Shown here piece by piece: positions 15,430 through 22,478 of a stretch of DNA of 22,478 nt (position 1 is the first letter of the stretch; every line of letters begins with the position of its first letter). This DNA is from CAZGVV01 sp964529155. GTDB lineage: Bacteria; Pseudomonadota; Alphaproteobacteria; Rickettsiales; SXRF01. The stretch is taken from contig CAZGVV010000034.1 in assembly GCA_964529155.1 (NCBI GenBank), forward strand, positions 1-22,478. The letters are read 5' to 3'. The notes beneath the pieces are model-generated. The model was not told the DNA's origin, did no database searches, and saw only the letters and a program-made list of their open reading frames with translations. The position numbers and the translations under genes were made by a program.

Positions 15430-15460
15430 GGAAAATTTTGCAGGGTTAGTCAAAATTTCC
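15430..15460. repeat. Inverted repeat upstream of fliF
   Basis: GGAAAATTTTG (15430-15440) and CAAAATTTCC (15451-15460) pair completely apart from one bulged A, with a 10-base spacer. It lies about 80 bases upstream of the CtrA-type box and could be an operator or a hairpin; no T-run follows. Confidence 0.5.
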
Positions 15461-15540
15461 ACTTGTGATACGCGCTGGTTTTTTACATAACTGAGAAATG
15501 AGGAGGCATTTTCTTCCGATACCGGCAAAAAATTCCCTCA

Positions 15541-15555
15541 TTAAGCAATTTTTAA
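15541..15555 (+). promoter_or_regulatory. CtrA-type binding site in the fliF promoter
   Basis: TTAA (15541-15544), exactly 7 bases, then TTAA (15552-15555) is the full CtrA recognition pattern of alphaproteobacteria. A possible -10 box CATACT is at 15567-15572, so the site would cover the -35 region, as in CtrA-activated class II flagellar promoters of Caulobacter. The fliF ATG is 44 bases further on. I found no second perfect match on a scan by eye. Confidence 0.6.
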
Positions 15556-15598
15556 ATCCTCGGCGCCATACTGTGCAGAGGAACAGGAGAAGTGGCGC

Positions 15599-17281
15599 AT
15601 GGCTCAGTTTGTAGACACGTTAAAAGGCTTTGGTCAGCTCAAATTAGCGTTGATGGCACTGGTAGCAATGGCAATGATCGCAGCATTCGCGGTGATCGCC
15701 ATGCGCGTATCATCGCCTGCACTTGCTCCGCTGTATAGCAACCTTGCCGCTGAAGACAGCGCTAAAATTATTACGGAATTAGGCAAGCTGGGTGTTCCGT
15801 TTGATATTCAATCCAATGGCGCAGTGATTATGGTGCCAAGCGAACGTGTCCTGCGGTTACGGATGACGATGGCGCAAGCAGGCCTGCCTTCTAATGGTTC
15901 AATTGTGGGCTATGAAGTATTTGACAAAAGCGATACGTTTGGCAGCTCCAATTTTGTGATGGGTGTAAATTTAACGCGAGCATTGGAAGGCGAACTTTCG
16001 CGCACGGTAAGTTCATTTCAACAAGTAGAGTCGGCACGCGTGCATTTGGTGATGCCTAAACGGGAATTGTTCAACAATAACCAGCAGGAGCCAACTGCAT
16101 CGGTGGCGCTAAAATTACGCGGCGGACAAGAATTATCGAAGCAGGAAGTAGCGTCTATTACGCATTTCGTGGCTGCCGCAGTGCCAGGGTTGAAAGTATC
16201 CCGCGTAACGGTGGTGGACAGCTATGGCCGGCTGTTAGCACGCGGCGGCGGTGAACAGGAAGTCGGCGCGGTGGCGGCAGTGTCAGAAGAATATCGCAAT
16301 TCGTATGAGAATCACACACGTGAGCGGCTGGAGAATTTGGTAGAAAAAATTGTCGGGCCAGGCAAAGCCAAAGTAGAAGTGGCGGCGGATATTAATTTTG
16401 ATCGTATTGTCACGGATTCAGAAAAATTTGATCCGGAAGGTCAGGTGGTGCGCTCCACCCAGTCTAATAATGAAAAAGATAACTCACAAGAAAAGGAAGC
16501 GGGCGGACCTGCAACTGTTGCCAATCAGCTGCCCGGAGGCCAGGCAGGTGGCGGTTCGGGTGCTGGTAATGCGCATGTGTCGGAAAAAAATGATGAAACG
16601 ACCAATTATGAAATCTCTAAAACCACCAGCAAGCAAATAAAGGAGGGTGGCACTGTTAACAAACTCTCTATCGCCGTGTTGGTAGATGGAACCTATACTA
16701 CGGATGATAAGGGCACAAAAACCTACACACCCCGCAATGAAGAAGATTTAAAGCGCATCGACCAATTGGTGCGCACTGCGGTAGGCATTGATGAAAAACG
16801 CGGTGACACTATTCGCGTCGTGAACATGCAGTTCACTAAATTTGAAGAAGAACAAGCCGCAAGTTCATTCCTTGATGATTTCAAAAATCAAACGCAAGGC
16901 ATTATCCAAACGCTGATTATCGCAGGTGTGGTGGTGCTGGCGATTCTGGTAGTGTTGCGTCCGGCGATTATGTATCTGATGAAACACAGCATTATCACCA
17001 CCGCAACACCGGCGGAGGAAGCGGCAGCGATGAGCGCAACCGGTATTGGCATGGCCCCTCGCCTGCCAGGAAATACGGGGCCACTATCCGCCGATCAGGT
17101 TGCAAGCAGTTCAGGCTTCGCTGAGGGAGCCGTTGAAGAAGATGAGACGATGATGGATCTGCAGAATGTTAAAGGTGGCATCCGGGCATCCACCGTCCGC
17201 CGTGTCATTAGCACGGTGGATAAGAATCCAAATGAAGCCATGAATGTGATGCGTCAATGGCTGCTGAAGGAGGCGTCATGA
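15599..17281 (+). CDS. fliF: Flagellar MS-ring protein FliF
   Basis: 560 residues, the usual length. AGGAG lies 9 bases before the ATG. Membrane segments are at about 15-36 and 435-458. Between them are the ring-building domains: RBM1/2 with LAPLYSNLAAEDSAKI, the FDKSDTFGSSNF block and RALEGELSRT-ESARVHLVMPKR, then RBM3 interrupted by a Gly/Asn-rich collar insertion (about 285-345). The C-terminal cytoplasmic tail (about 510-560) with MDLQNVKGGIRASTVRRV and the last helix NEAMNVMRQWLLKE is the FliG-binding part. FliF forms the membrane base on which the motor and export gate assemble. First gene of the flagellar run, with a CtrA-type box upstream; its stop overlaps the fliG start (ATGA). Confidence 0.97.
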   Translation: MAQFVDTLKGFGQLKLALMALVAMAMIAAFAVIAMRVSSPALAPLYSNLAAEDSAKIITELGKLGVPFDIQSNGAVIMVPSERVLRLRMTMAQAGLPSNGSIVGYEVFDKSDTFGSSNFVMGVNLTRALEGELSRTVSSFQQVESARVHLVMPKRELFNNNQQEPTASVALKLRGGQELSKQEVASITHFVAAAVPGLKVSRVTVVDSYGRLLARGGGEQEVGAVAAVSEEYRNSYENHTRERLENLVEKIVGPGKAKVEVAADINFDRIVTDSEKFDPEGQVVRSTQSNNEKDNSQEKEAGGPATVANQLPGGQAGGGSGAGNAHVSEKNDETTNYEISKTTSKQIKEGGTVNKLSIAVLVDGTYTTDDKGTKTYTPRNEEDLKRIDQLVRTAVGIDEKRGDTIRVVNMQFTKFEEEQAASSFLDDFKNQTQGIIQTLIIAGVVVLAILVVLRPAIMYLMKHSIITTATPAEEAAAMSATGIGMAPRLPGNTGPLSADQVASSSGFAEGAVEEDETMMDLQNVKGGIRASTVRRVISTVDKNPNEAMNVMRQWLLKEAS

Positions 17282-18294
17282 GCACAAAAGACGATTACCG
17301 AAAACTCACCGGCTTACAGAAAGCCGCTATTTTCCTGATCGCCGTGGGCGAAGAACAAGCTACCAAGCTATTCAACATGATGGAAGATGACGAAATCAAA
17401 GATATTTCCGGTACAATGTCGCAATTGGGGCAGATCAGCTCAGATGTGGTTGAGCGGTTGTTTGCTGAATTTTCTGAGCAGATTTCAGCGGCTGGCGTAG
17501 TAGTCGGTACGTTTGACAGCACAGAGCGCTTGCTGACCAAGGCATTAGGAAAAGGCAAAGTGGATTCCATCATGGAGGAAATCCGCGGTCCTGCCGGGCG
17601 TACAACGTGGGATAAGCTTGGGAATGTGAGCGAAGAAGTGCTGGCGAGTTTTTTGAAAAACGAATATCCTCAAACCATCGCGCTCGTGCTTTCTAAAATC
17701 AAAGCCGATCATGCCTCCAAAGTGCTAACCAATTTGCCGGAAGAAATCACCACCGACGTTATTCTGCGCATGCTGGGCATGGAAGCGGTAAAAAAAGACG
17801 TTCTTGATGGCATTGAACGCACATTGAAGCGTGAATTTATGAGTAATTTGGCCAAGACGCAGCGCCGCGATAGTTACCAGATGCTCGCTGAAATCTTCAA
17901 TAATTTCGACCGTGCGACGGAAACCAAATTCATGGGCAAGCTGGAAGAACGCAGCACCGAAGCTGCCGAACGTATCCGCAAGCTGATGTTCACATTTGAA
18001 GACCTTATTAAAATTGATGCGTTTGGAATTCAAACGCTGCTGCGGCTATGTGACAAAGAAAAACTCACGGTTGCACTGAAAGGTGCCTCAGAGGGCATTA
18101 AACAGCTTTTCTTCAACAATCTTTCCGAACGCGCCGCTAAAATCATGAAAGAAGATATGGCCAATAAAGGCCCGGTGCGTATCAAAGAAGTGGATGAAGC
18201 GCAGCAGTATATCGTGAATATCGCCAAAGACCTGGCGGCCAAAGGTGAAATCATCATCTCTGAAGGCAACCCGGAAGATCAGATGGTATATTAA
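17278..18294 (+). CDS. fliG: Flagellar motor switch protein FliG
   Basis: 338 residues from ATG 17278, which overlaps the fliF stop by 4 bases and has AAGGAGG 4 bases upstream; the frame extends seven codons back into fliF but that region has no separate start signal. N domain: LTGLQKAAIFLIAVGEE. Middle domain: the EHPQ motif appears as EYPQTIALVLSKI, followed by ASKVLTNLPEE. C domain: FTFEDLIKID, LLRLCDKEKLTVALKG and FFNNLSERAAKIMKEDM, which holds the charged torque helix facing the stator. FliG sits on FliF and sets rotation direction with FliM/FliN. Translation is probably coupled to fliF. Confidence 0.97.
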   Translation: MSTKDDYRKLTGLQKAAIFLIAVGEEQATKLFNMMEDDEIKDISGTMSQLGQISSDVVERLFAEFSEQISAAGVVVGTFDSTERLLTKALGKGKVDSIMEEIRGPAGRTTWDKLGNVSEEVLASFLKNEYPQTIALVLSKIKADHASKVLTNLPEEITTDVILRMLGMEAVKKDVLDGIERTLKREFMSNLAKTQRRDSYQMLAEIFNNFDRATETKFMGKLEERSTEAAERIRKLMFTFEDLIKIDAFGIQTLLRLCDKEKLTVALKGASEGIKQLFFNNLSERAAKIMKEDMANKGPVRIKEVDEAQQYIVNIAKDLAAKGEIIISEGNPEDQMVY

Positions 18295-18323
18295 GATAAA
18301 CGGCTATTTGACAGGAATACGAC

Positions 18324-19097
18324 ATGCGTTTTGAGAAATTTGCGTTTCAACAATTAAATACACCGCCAACCGTATTACATGGCAAGGTGGGAACCAGTGC
18401 ACGGTTTGTGCCGCCGTCTTTGGTGCCGGAACCGGAAATTGCGTTGCAACCCGCAGAACCGGTATTTAACGAGTCGCAGGTGAAAGATGCTGAACAAACC
18501 GGCTATTGCCGTGGGTTTTTGGAAGGTGAAAAAGAATTACGTGAACAAGCCGAAGCAGCCGCCGGAAAATTGCAGCAGGACTTGCTAAATGCGGTAGAAA
18601 AATTGGCGGGAAATGTGCATCGGATGATGACGGAATATAATCAATTTTCACAAACGCAACGCGGCGAATTGCCCAAGCTTGCACTTGCGATTGCCAGAAA
18701 AGTGGCAGGCCAGGCATTGAAAAATGACCCCATGCCCGCAATTGAATCCATGGTAAAAACCTGTGTAGACCGCCTATTGCCACAGCCGCATATTGTCATC
18801 ACCGTAGCAGAACCGTTGGTGGCGGCGCTGAGAGAACGTTTGGCAGAATATTACGCGCACAATCAGGACCCCGGTGAAATTAGTATTGAAGGCAATCCTG
18901 CCCTCACCGCTGCCGATTGTAAAATCGTATGGGAACATGGCACTGCGGCGCGCAGCACGGCGAGTTTGTGGCGCGAAATGGAGGCATTGGTTGAAAGCAT
19001 GGCGGACGGCGCACCTGAAATTATTGAGACGCAACTGGCTGATAATGAAATCATTACGGATAGTATTCCTGAATCACCTCACCCTGAAGGAGCATAA
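18324..19097 (+). CDS. fliH: Flagellar export ATPase regulator FliH (FlbE-like)
   Basis: 257 residues, ATG 18324 with AGGA 8 bases upstream, 29 bases after fliG. As is usual for FliH the sequence is poorly conserved. It has an N-terminal part rich in Pro and Val (about 1-55), a helical section with GYCRGFLEGEKELREQAEAA (glycine-spaced helix typical of FliH), then a C-terminal domain with ARKVAGQALKNDP, HIVITVAEPLV and ISIEGNPALTAADCKIVWEHG. It holds the ATPase FliI and links it to the C-ring through FliN. The position between fliG and fliN is that of flbE in Caulobacter. An acidic tail of about 25 residues follows the core. Confidence 0.88.
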   Translation: MRFEKFAFQQLNTPPTVLHGKVGTSARFVPPSLVPEPEIALQPAEPVFNESQVKDAEQTGYCRGFLEGEKELREQAEAAAGKLQQDLLNAVEKLAGNVHRMMTEYNQFSQTQRGELPKLALAIARKVAGQALKNDPMPAIESMVKTCVDRLLPQPHIVITVAEPLVAALRERLAEYYAHNQDPGEISIEGNPALTAADCKIVWEHGTAARSTASLWREMEALVESMADGAPEIIETQLADNEIITDSIPESPHPEGA

Positions 19098-19099
19098 GC

Positions 19100-19399
19100 A
19101 TGGCCGAAACCGAAACCCTCCCCGAAGTAACGGATTCCGGGTCACCTTCCCAAGAACAAGTAAGTCTGGAGACGGTTTATGATATTCCCGTACAAATTTC
19201 CGTGGTACTGGGAAAAACCAGCATGCAAGTGAACCAGTTGCTAAAACTTGGCCGTGGTGCTGTAATCGAACTGGACCGTAAAGTTGGGGAACCAATCGAT
19301 ATTTACGTGAACAATCGCCTGGTGGCACGCGGTGAAGTGGTGGTAGTGGAAGACCGTATCGGGGTGACGATGACGGAGATTATTAAAGGAGACAAGTAA
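19100..19399 (+). CDS. fliN: Flagellar motor switch protein FliN
   Basis: 99 residues with one SpoA (SPOA) domain: VYDIPVQISVVLGKTSMQVN, QLLKLGRGAVIELDRKVGEP, DIYVNNRLVARGEVVVVED and RIGVTMTEII. The first 22 residues are a flexible acidic tail. AAGGAG 7 bases before the ATG lies within the end of fliH, 2 bases between the genes, so translation is likely coupled. FliN forms the base of the C-ring and docks FliH. fliM is not in the window. An inverted-repeat element begins 2 bases after its stop. Confidence 0.96.
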   Translation: MAETETLPEVTDSGSPSQEQVSLETVYDIPVQISVVLGKTSMQVNQLLKLGRGAVIELDRKVGEPIDIYVNNRLVARGEVVVVEDRIGVTMTEIIKGDK

Positions 19400-19400
19400 T

Positions 19401-19463
19401 GATGCGTGACGTGTGATGAGAGATGACTGACCGTCATTCCTCTTTCATCCCTCAGCACTCATC
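19401..19463. repeat. Intergenic inverted repeat with seven-base periodicity (element 2)
   Basis: Left arm 19401-19430 and right arm 19434-19463 can pair at 23 of 30 positions (one G-T), with a 3-base loop. The left arm divides into four seven-base units, each starting GA (for example GATGCGT, GATGAGA). The right arm repeats CA or TCA every seven bases. It fills most of the gap between fliN and flbD and leaves the flbD ribosome binding site (AAGGGA, about 19470) free. No T-run follows, so it is not a standard terminator. Confidence 0.65.
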
Positions 19464-19482
19464 CTGATTAAGGGACTATACA

Positions 19483-20856
19483 ATGCGTTTATTGATAATA
19501 GGTGATTTATACGGCCAAATCGGCACAGCAAGCGCCATTGCACGCTCACGCGGCGCGCGCGTATCGCACGTAGATGATTTAGATGCGGCGATGCAAGCAT
19601 TACGCTCTGGCCAGGGTGCGGATTTATTGTTGGTGGAAGTAAAGCAGGACATTGAAAAACTGTGCACGCTGCTCATGCGCGAACGCTTTAATTTACCGGT
19701 CATTGCCTGTGGTGTGCAGGCGGATAAAGAAGCGGCGGTACGGGCAATTCGCTCTGGTGCCAAGGAATATTTACCACTCCCGCCACAAGAAGATTTGATC
19801 GCCGCGGTCTTGGAAGCGGTAACGGAAGAAAGCTCCTCGGTGATTTACGCCTCCAAAGCCATGGAGTCCGTGCTGAAAATGGCTGAGCAAGTGGCAGGTT
19901 CGGATGCAAGTGTCCTGCTTACGGGGGAATCCGGCACAGGGAAGGAAGTCGTGGCGCGGTTTATTCATGGCAAATCACGGCGCTCCTCTCACCCTATGAT
20001 CTCGGTCAATTGCGCGGCGATTCCGGAAAATTTGCTGGAGTCTGAATTATTTGGTCATGAAAAAGGCGCGTTTACCGGCGCCGTCGGGCGGCGTATCGGC
20101 AAGTTTGAGGAAGCCGACGGCGGAACTATTTTGCTGGATGAAATCAGTGAAATGGATTTGCGCCTGCAGGCGAAACTGTTGCGCGTATTGCAAGAGCGCG
20201 AGGTGGACCGCATTGGCGGCAGCAAGCCGATTAAAGTAAATATCCGCGTGCTCGCCACCTCAAACCGCAATTTGCAGGAAGAAGTAAAAGCGCAGCGTTT
20301 CCGCGAAGATTTGTATTTCCGCCTTAACGTGATTGCCATTCAAATTCCACCCTTGCGGGAACGCAAGGAGGATATTGGGTTGCTGGCGGTATATTTCATT
20401 GAAAAATATTCAAAAGCCAATGGTGTGCCGATAAAAAAATTGACCGATGGAGCGCGCGCAAAGCTGGAGAATTACCGCTGGTCCGGGAACGTGCGGGAAT
20501 TGGAAAATGCGATGCACCGCTCTGTGTTGCTGGCGGCAGGTGAAGCCATTGATGAGAGTGCTATTTTGCTCTCCGGCCAGTCTGAGCCAAGCGCTGCGGA
20601 AGTGCTGGCGGAAAAAACAGCGGCGGTAGCAACAACGCCTAAACCAACAGGCGGAAATGCCACCAGCGCCTTGGTGGGCCGGACCGTGGAAACCGTTGAG
20701 CGCGATTTGATTTTGGACACCCTCAACTACTGCCTGGGCAACCGCACGCATGCCGCGAATATTCTGGGTATCTCGATCCGCACGCTGCGCAATAAGCTCA
20801 AAACCTATGGCGAGCAAGGATTTGTGTCTTTGCCGCCTACGGGGAGCGAGGGATGA
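19483..20856 (+). CDS. flbD: Sigma-54-dependent flagellar regulator FlbD
   Basis: 457 residues. A receiver-like domain (1-115) is followed by an AAA+ domain with Walker A GESGTGKE (148-155), GAFTGA (195-200) that touches sigma-54, and Walker B TILLDE (215-220), then a Fis-type helix-turn-helix (about 405-450, RTHAANILGISIRTLRNKL). The receiver has lost the usual phosphorylation residues: the acidic pair is G7-D8, the acceptor Asp is replaced by E52 and the conserved Lys by L99. In Caulobacter, FlbD activates late flagellar genes, represses fliF, and is controlled by FliX. The flagellar position and the receiver support FlbD over NtrC or other members. AAGGGA lies about 8 bases before the ATG. 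No FlbD site could be identified by eye. Confidence 0.93.
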   Translation: MRLLIIGDLYGQIGTASAIARSRGARVSHVDDLDAAMQALRSGQGADLLLVEVKQDIEKLCTLLMRERFNLPVIACGVQADKEAAVRAIRSGAKEYLPLPPQEDLIAAVLEAVTEESSSVIYASKAMESVLKMAEQVAGSDASVLLTGESGTGKEVVARFIHGKSRRSSHPMISVNCAAIPENLLESELFGHEKGAFTGAVGRRIGKFEEADGGTILLDEISEMDLRLQAKLLRVLQEREVDRIGGSKPIKVNIRVLATSNRNLQEEVKAQRFREDLYFRLNVIAIQIPPLRERKEDIGLLAVYFIEKYSKANGVPIKKLTDGARAKLENYRWSGNVRELENAMHRSVLLAAGEAIDESAILLSGQSEPSAAEVLAEKTAAVATTPKPTGGNATSALVGRTVETVERDLILDTLNYCLGNRTHAANILGISIRTLRNKLKTYGEQGFVSLPPTGSEG

Positions 20857-20863
20857 GAGAAAA

Positions 20864-20951
20864 GTTGCATGTTGTGAGTTGCGAGTTGCGAGCTGAAACA
20901 ATGCCCTGCAGCATCCCATTTACTTGCAACTCACAACTCACAACTCGTAAC
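20864..20951. repeat. Long inverted repeat built of seven-base tandem units (element 3), next to the flhA start
   Basis: Arms 20864-20892 and 20923-20951 pair at 26 of 29 positions (two G-T) around a 30-base loop that contains a small ATGC/GCAT stem. The left arm is four heptamers (GTTGCAT, GTTGTGA, GTTGCGA twice); the right arm has CAACTCA twice, then CAACTCG (20927-20947). The element starts 8 bases after the flbD stop and ends 7 bases before the flhA ATG. No T-run follows. Folding in the mRNA would place the flhA start at the foot of a long stem. Confidence 0.8.
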
Positions 20952-20958
20952 TATACTC

Positions 20959-22478
20959 ATGGCTGACGCCGCTACCGATCCGGTTGCAGCACCCGGCATT
21001 ATGGCTGGGTTTCAGGACATCCGTGAGGTTGTCAAACGTAAGGATATTTACTTTGCGCTTGGCATTATAGCCAGTCTGGTGGTGCTTATTTTGCCGCTAC
21101 CGGCGCAGATTTTGGATTTCATGCTGGGGCTTTCCATCACCATCGGCGTGTTGATTCTGATGACGGCGTTGTTTGTGGACAAGCCGCTGCATTTAAGTTC
21201 GTTCCCCACCATTTTGCTGATCGCCACCATGCTGCGCCTATCACTCAACATCGCCAGCGTACGGTTGATTTTGAGTCATGGGCATGAGGGAACGGCAGCG
21301 GCGGGGCATGTGATTCAGGCGTTTGGTGGGTTTGTGATGACTGGCTCGGTGGTGATTGGGGCAATTATTTTCGGTATTCTCACCATCATCAATTTCGTGG
21401 TGATCACCAAAGGTTCTGGCCGTATCGCTGAAGTATCGGCCCGGTTTAGCTTGGACGCGATGCCCGGAAAACAGATGGCTATTGATGCCGATTTGTCTGC
21501 CGGACTTATTACAGAAGACGTCGCCCGGGCGCGACGCAAGGAATTGGAAGACGAGAGTAATTTTTACGGTGCGATGGACGGCGCCAGCAAGTTCGTGCGG
21601 GGGGATGCCATTGCCGGACTATTGATTACGTTCATCAATTTCATCGGCGGGATCCTGATCGGCGTAGTACAGAAGGGTATGAGCTTTACCGATGCGCTCA
21701 ATACCTACACAACGCTTACCATCGGTGACGGGCTGGTGTCGCAGATTCCGGCGCTGATCGTGTCTACGGCTGCGGGTATCCTGGTAACCAAATCAGGCGT
21801 GGCAGGTAGCGCGGAAAAAGCAGTGCTCGGGCAATTGGGCCGTCACCCGGTAGCGATGGCAATTACCTCGGTGTTTTTATTCGCGATGTCTCTGCTACCC
21901 GGTATTCCTGCCATACCGTTTTGGATTTTGTCGGGTATGACGGGGTATGCATCATGGTATATTTTTAATAATCCCGATGTGCTGAATCCAACCAAAGACT
22001 GCGCGTGATGCCGCAGGTGTACCGCAATTAACCGGCCCCGATGGCACACCAAAAGCAGCAGAGGAAAGCCCCGCGGAATTTTTGCATTTGGATGCGTTAC
22101 GGCTGGAACTGGGTTACGGCCTGCTTTCTCTCATTAACTACCAGCGCGGCCACCGCCTGACCGAGCAGATCAAGGCATTGCGCAAACAAATGGCGCGCGA
22201 GCTGGGCTTCGTGATTCCAGCGGTGCGGATTCAGGACAATATGCAATTGCCTGCCAATTCATATGTGGTGAAGGTAAAGGAAATCGAAGCGGCGCGTGGC
22301 GACATTCGCCCGGATATGCTGCTGGTGATGAACCCGGCGGGCGGAAAAATCACCCTTCCCGGCGAGGCCACCACCGAACCCACCTTCGGCCTCCCCGCCA
22401 TGTGGATTGGCGAGAGTTACCGCGAGGAAGCGCTGTTCCGCAATTACACGGTGGTAGACCCGCCCACCGTCATCACCA
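20959..22478 (+). CDS. flhA: Flagellar export gate protein FlhA, frameshifted and cut by the window end
   Basis: The first frame (20959-22008) gives 349 residues: eight membrane segments, the LRLSLNIASVRLILSHG block (92-108), the conserved FHIPEP loop RIAEVSARFSLDAMPGK...AIDADLSAGLI (155-184), and GDGLVSQIPALIVSTAAGIL. It then hits a TGA. The +1 frame continues from about 21986 to the window end without a stop, for 157 codons past the break. It reads as the FlhA cytoplasmic domain (GYGLLSLIN, LGFVIPAVRIQDN, PTFGLPAMWI, YTVVDP). Removing one A from the AAA at 21994-21996 would restore one frame, reading ...NPTKTARDAAG. The missing C-terminus lies beyond 22478. No ribosome binding site is seen before the ATG, and a long hairpin ends 7 bases upstream. 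FlhA forms the nonameric ring of the flagellar export gate. Confidence 0.93.

Noticed and set aside
15470..15598. Sigma-54 (-24/-12) promoter for fliF
   Set aside because: No TGGCAC-N5-TTGC match with correct spacing was found; the CtrA-type box is the better explanation.
19401..19463. Intrinsic terminator after fliN
   Set aside because: Stable pairing but no T-run; the downstream sequence goes directly into the flbD ribosome binding site.
20864..20951. Intrinsic terminator between flbD and flhA
   Set aside because: The stem is long and interrupted and no T-run follows either arm; the 3' arm runs almost into the flhA ATG.
21986..22010. Programmed +1 frameshift in flhA
   Set aside because: No slow-codon stop context or other known +1 signal apart from an AAA run and a nearby TGA; FlhA is not known to be made by frameshifting, so an indel is far more likely.

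Overview
The window reads as a piece of an alphaproteobacterial chromosome, probably from a motile, Gram-negative, metagenome-assembled genome (there is a 10-base N gap at 257-266). Four things point there: a serC whose N-terminus has the alphaproteobacterial form, a 7Fe ferredoxin FdxA with the usual C-terminal extension, the flagellar order fliF-fliG-fliH-fliN-flbD-flhA known from Caulobacter and relatives, and a perfect CtrA-type box (TTAA-N7-TTAA) in front of fliF. No rRNA, tRNA, insertion sequence or CRISPR array is visible.

Layout. 1-134 is the start of a chorismate mutase on the minus strand, separated from the rest by the N gap, so its linkage is not certain. 350-4490 (minus) is a three-gene operon: TonB-dependent receptor, YfiR-like periplasmic protein, and a membrane histidine kinase whose periplasmic part resembles the CHASE8 sensor of YfiN. 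This looks like an outer-membrane to inner-membrane relay in which YfiR control has been connected to a histidine kinase. 4687-6272 holds a LuxI/GNAT-like N-acyl synthase facing, and overlapping by 22 bases, a carboxyl-methyltransferase-like protein. Then on the minus strand come fdxA and a stand-alone ccmC; divergent from ccmC is a secreted PDZ-less trypsin-like protease (7550-8368), followed tail-to-tail by an unrecognised AT-rich gene (8370-8996). A ydfG-like short-chain dehydrogenase overlaps an orphan prepilin gene (9081-10636). serC and serA (10654-13594, minus) give the first two steps of serine synthesis from 3-phosphoglycerate. A 583-base non-coding stretch with hairpins and a tandem repeat separates serC from a GT4 glycosyltransferase (14178-15314).

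The right third (15599-22478) is the flagellar cluster: MS-ring (fliF), switch and C-ring (fliG, fliN), export-ATPase regulator (fliH), the sigma-54 activator flbD and the export gate flhA. FlbD has a receiver domain that has lost the phosphorylation residues. flhA carries a frameshift near 21994 and runs off the window end.

The least expected structure is a set of intergenic elements in and beside the flagellar cluster (15316-15393, 19401-19463, 20864-20951). Each is a long imperfect inverted repeat whose arms are built from degenerate seven-base units. The last one ends 7 bases before the flhA start codon, where no Shine-Dalgarno sequence is visible.
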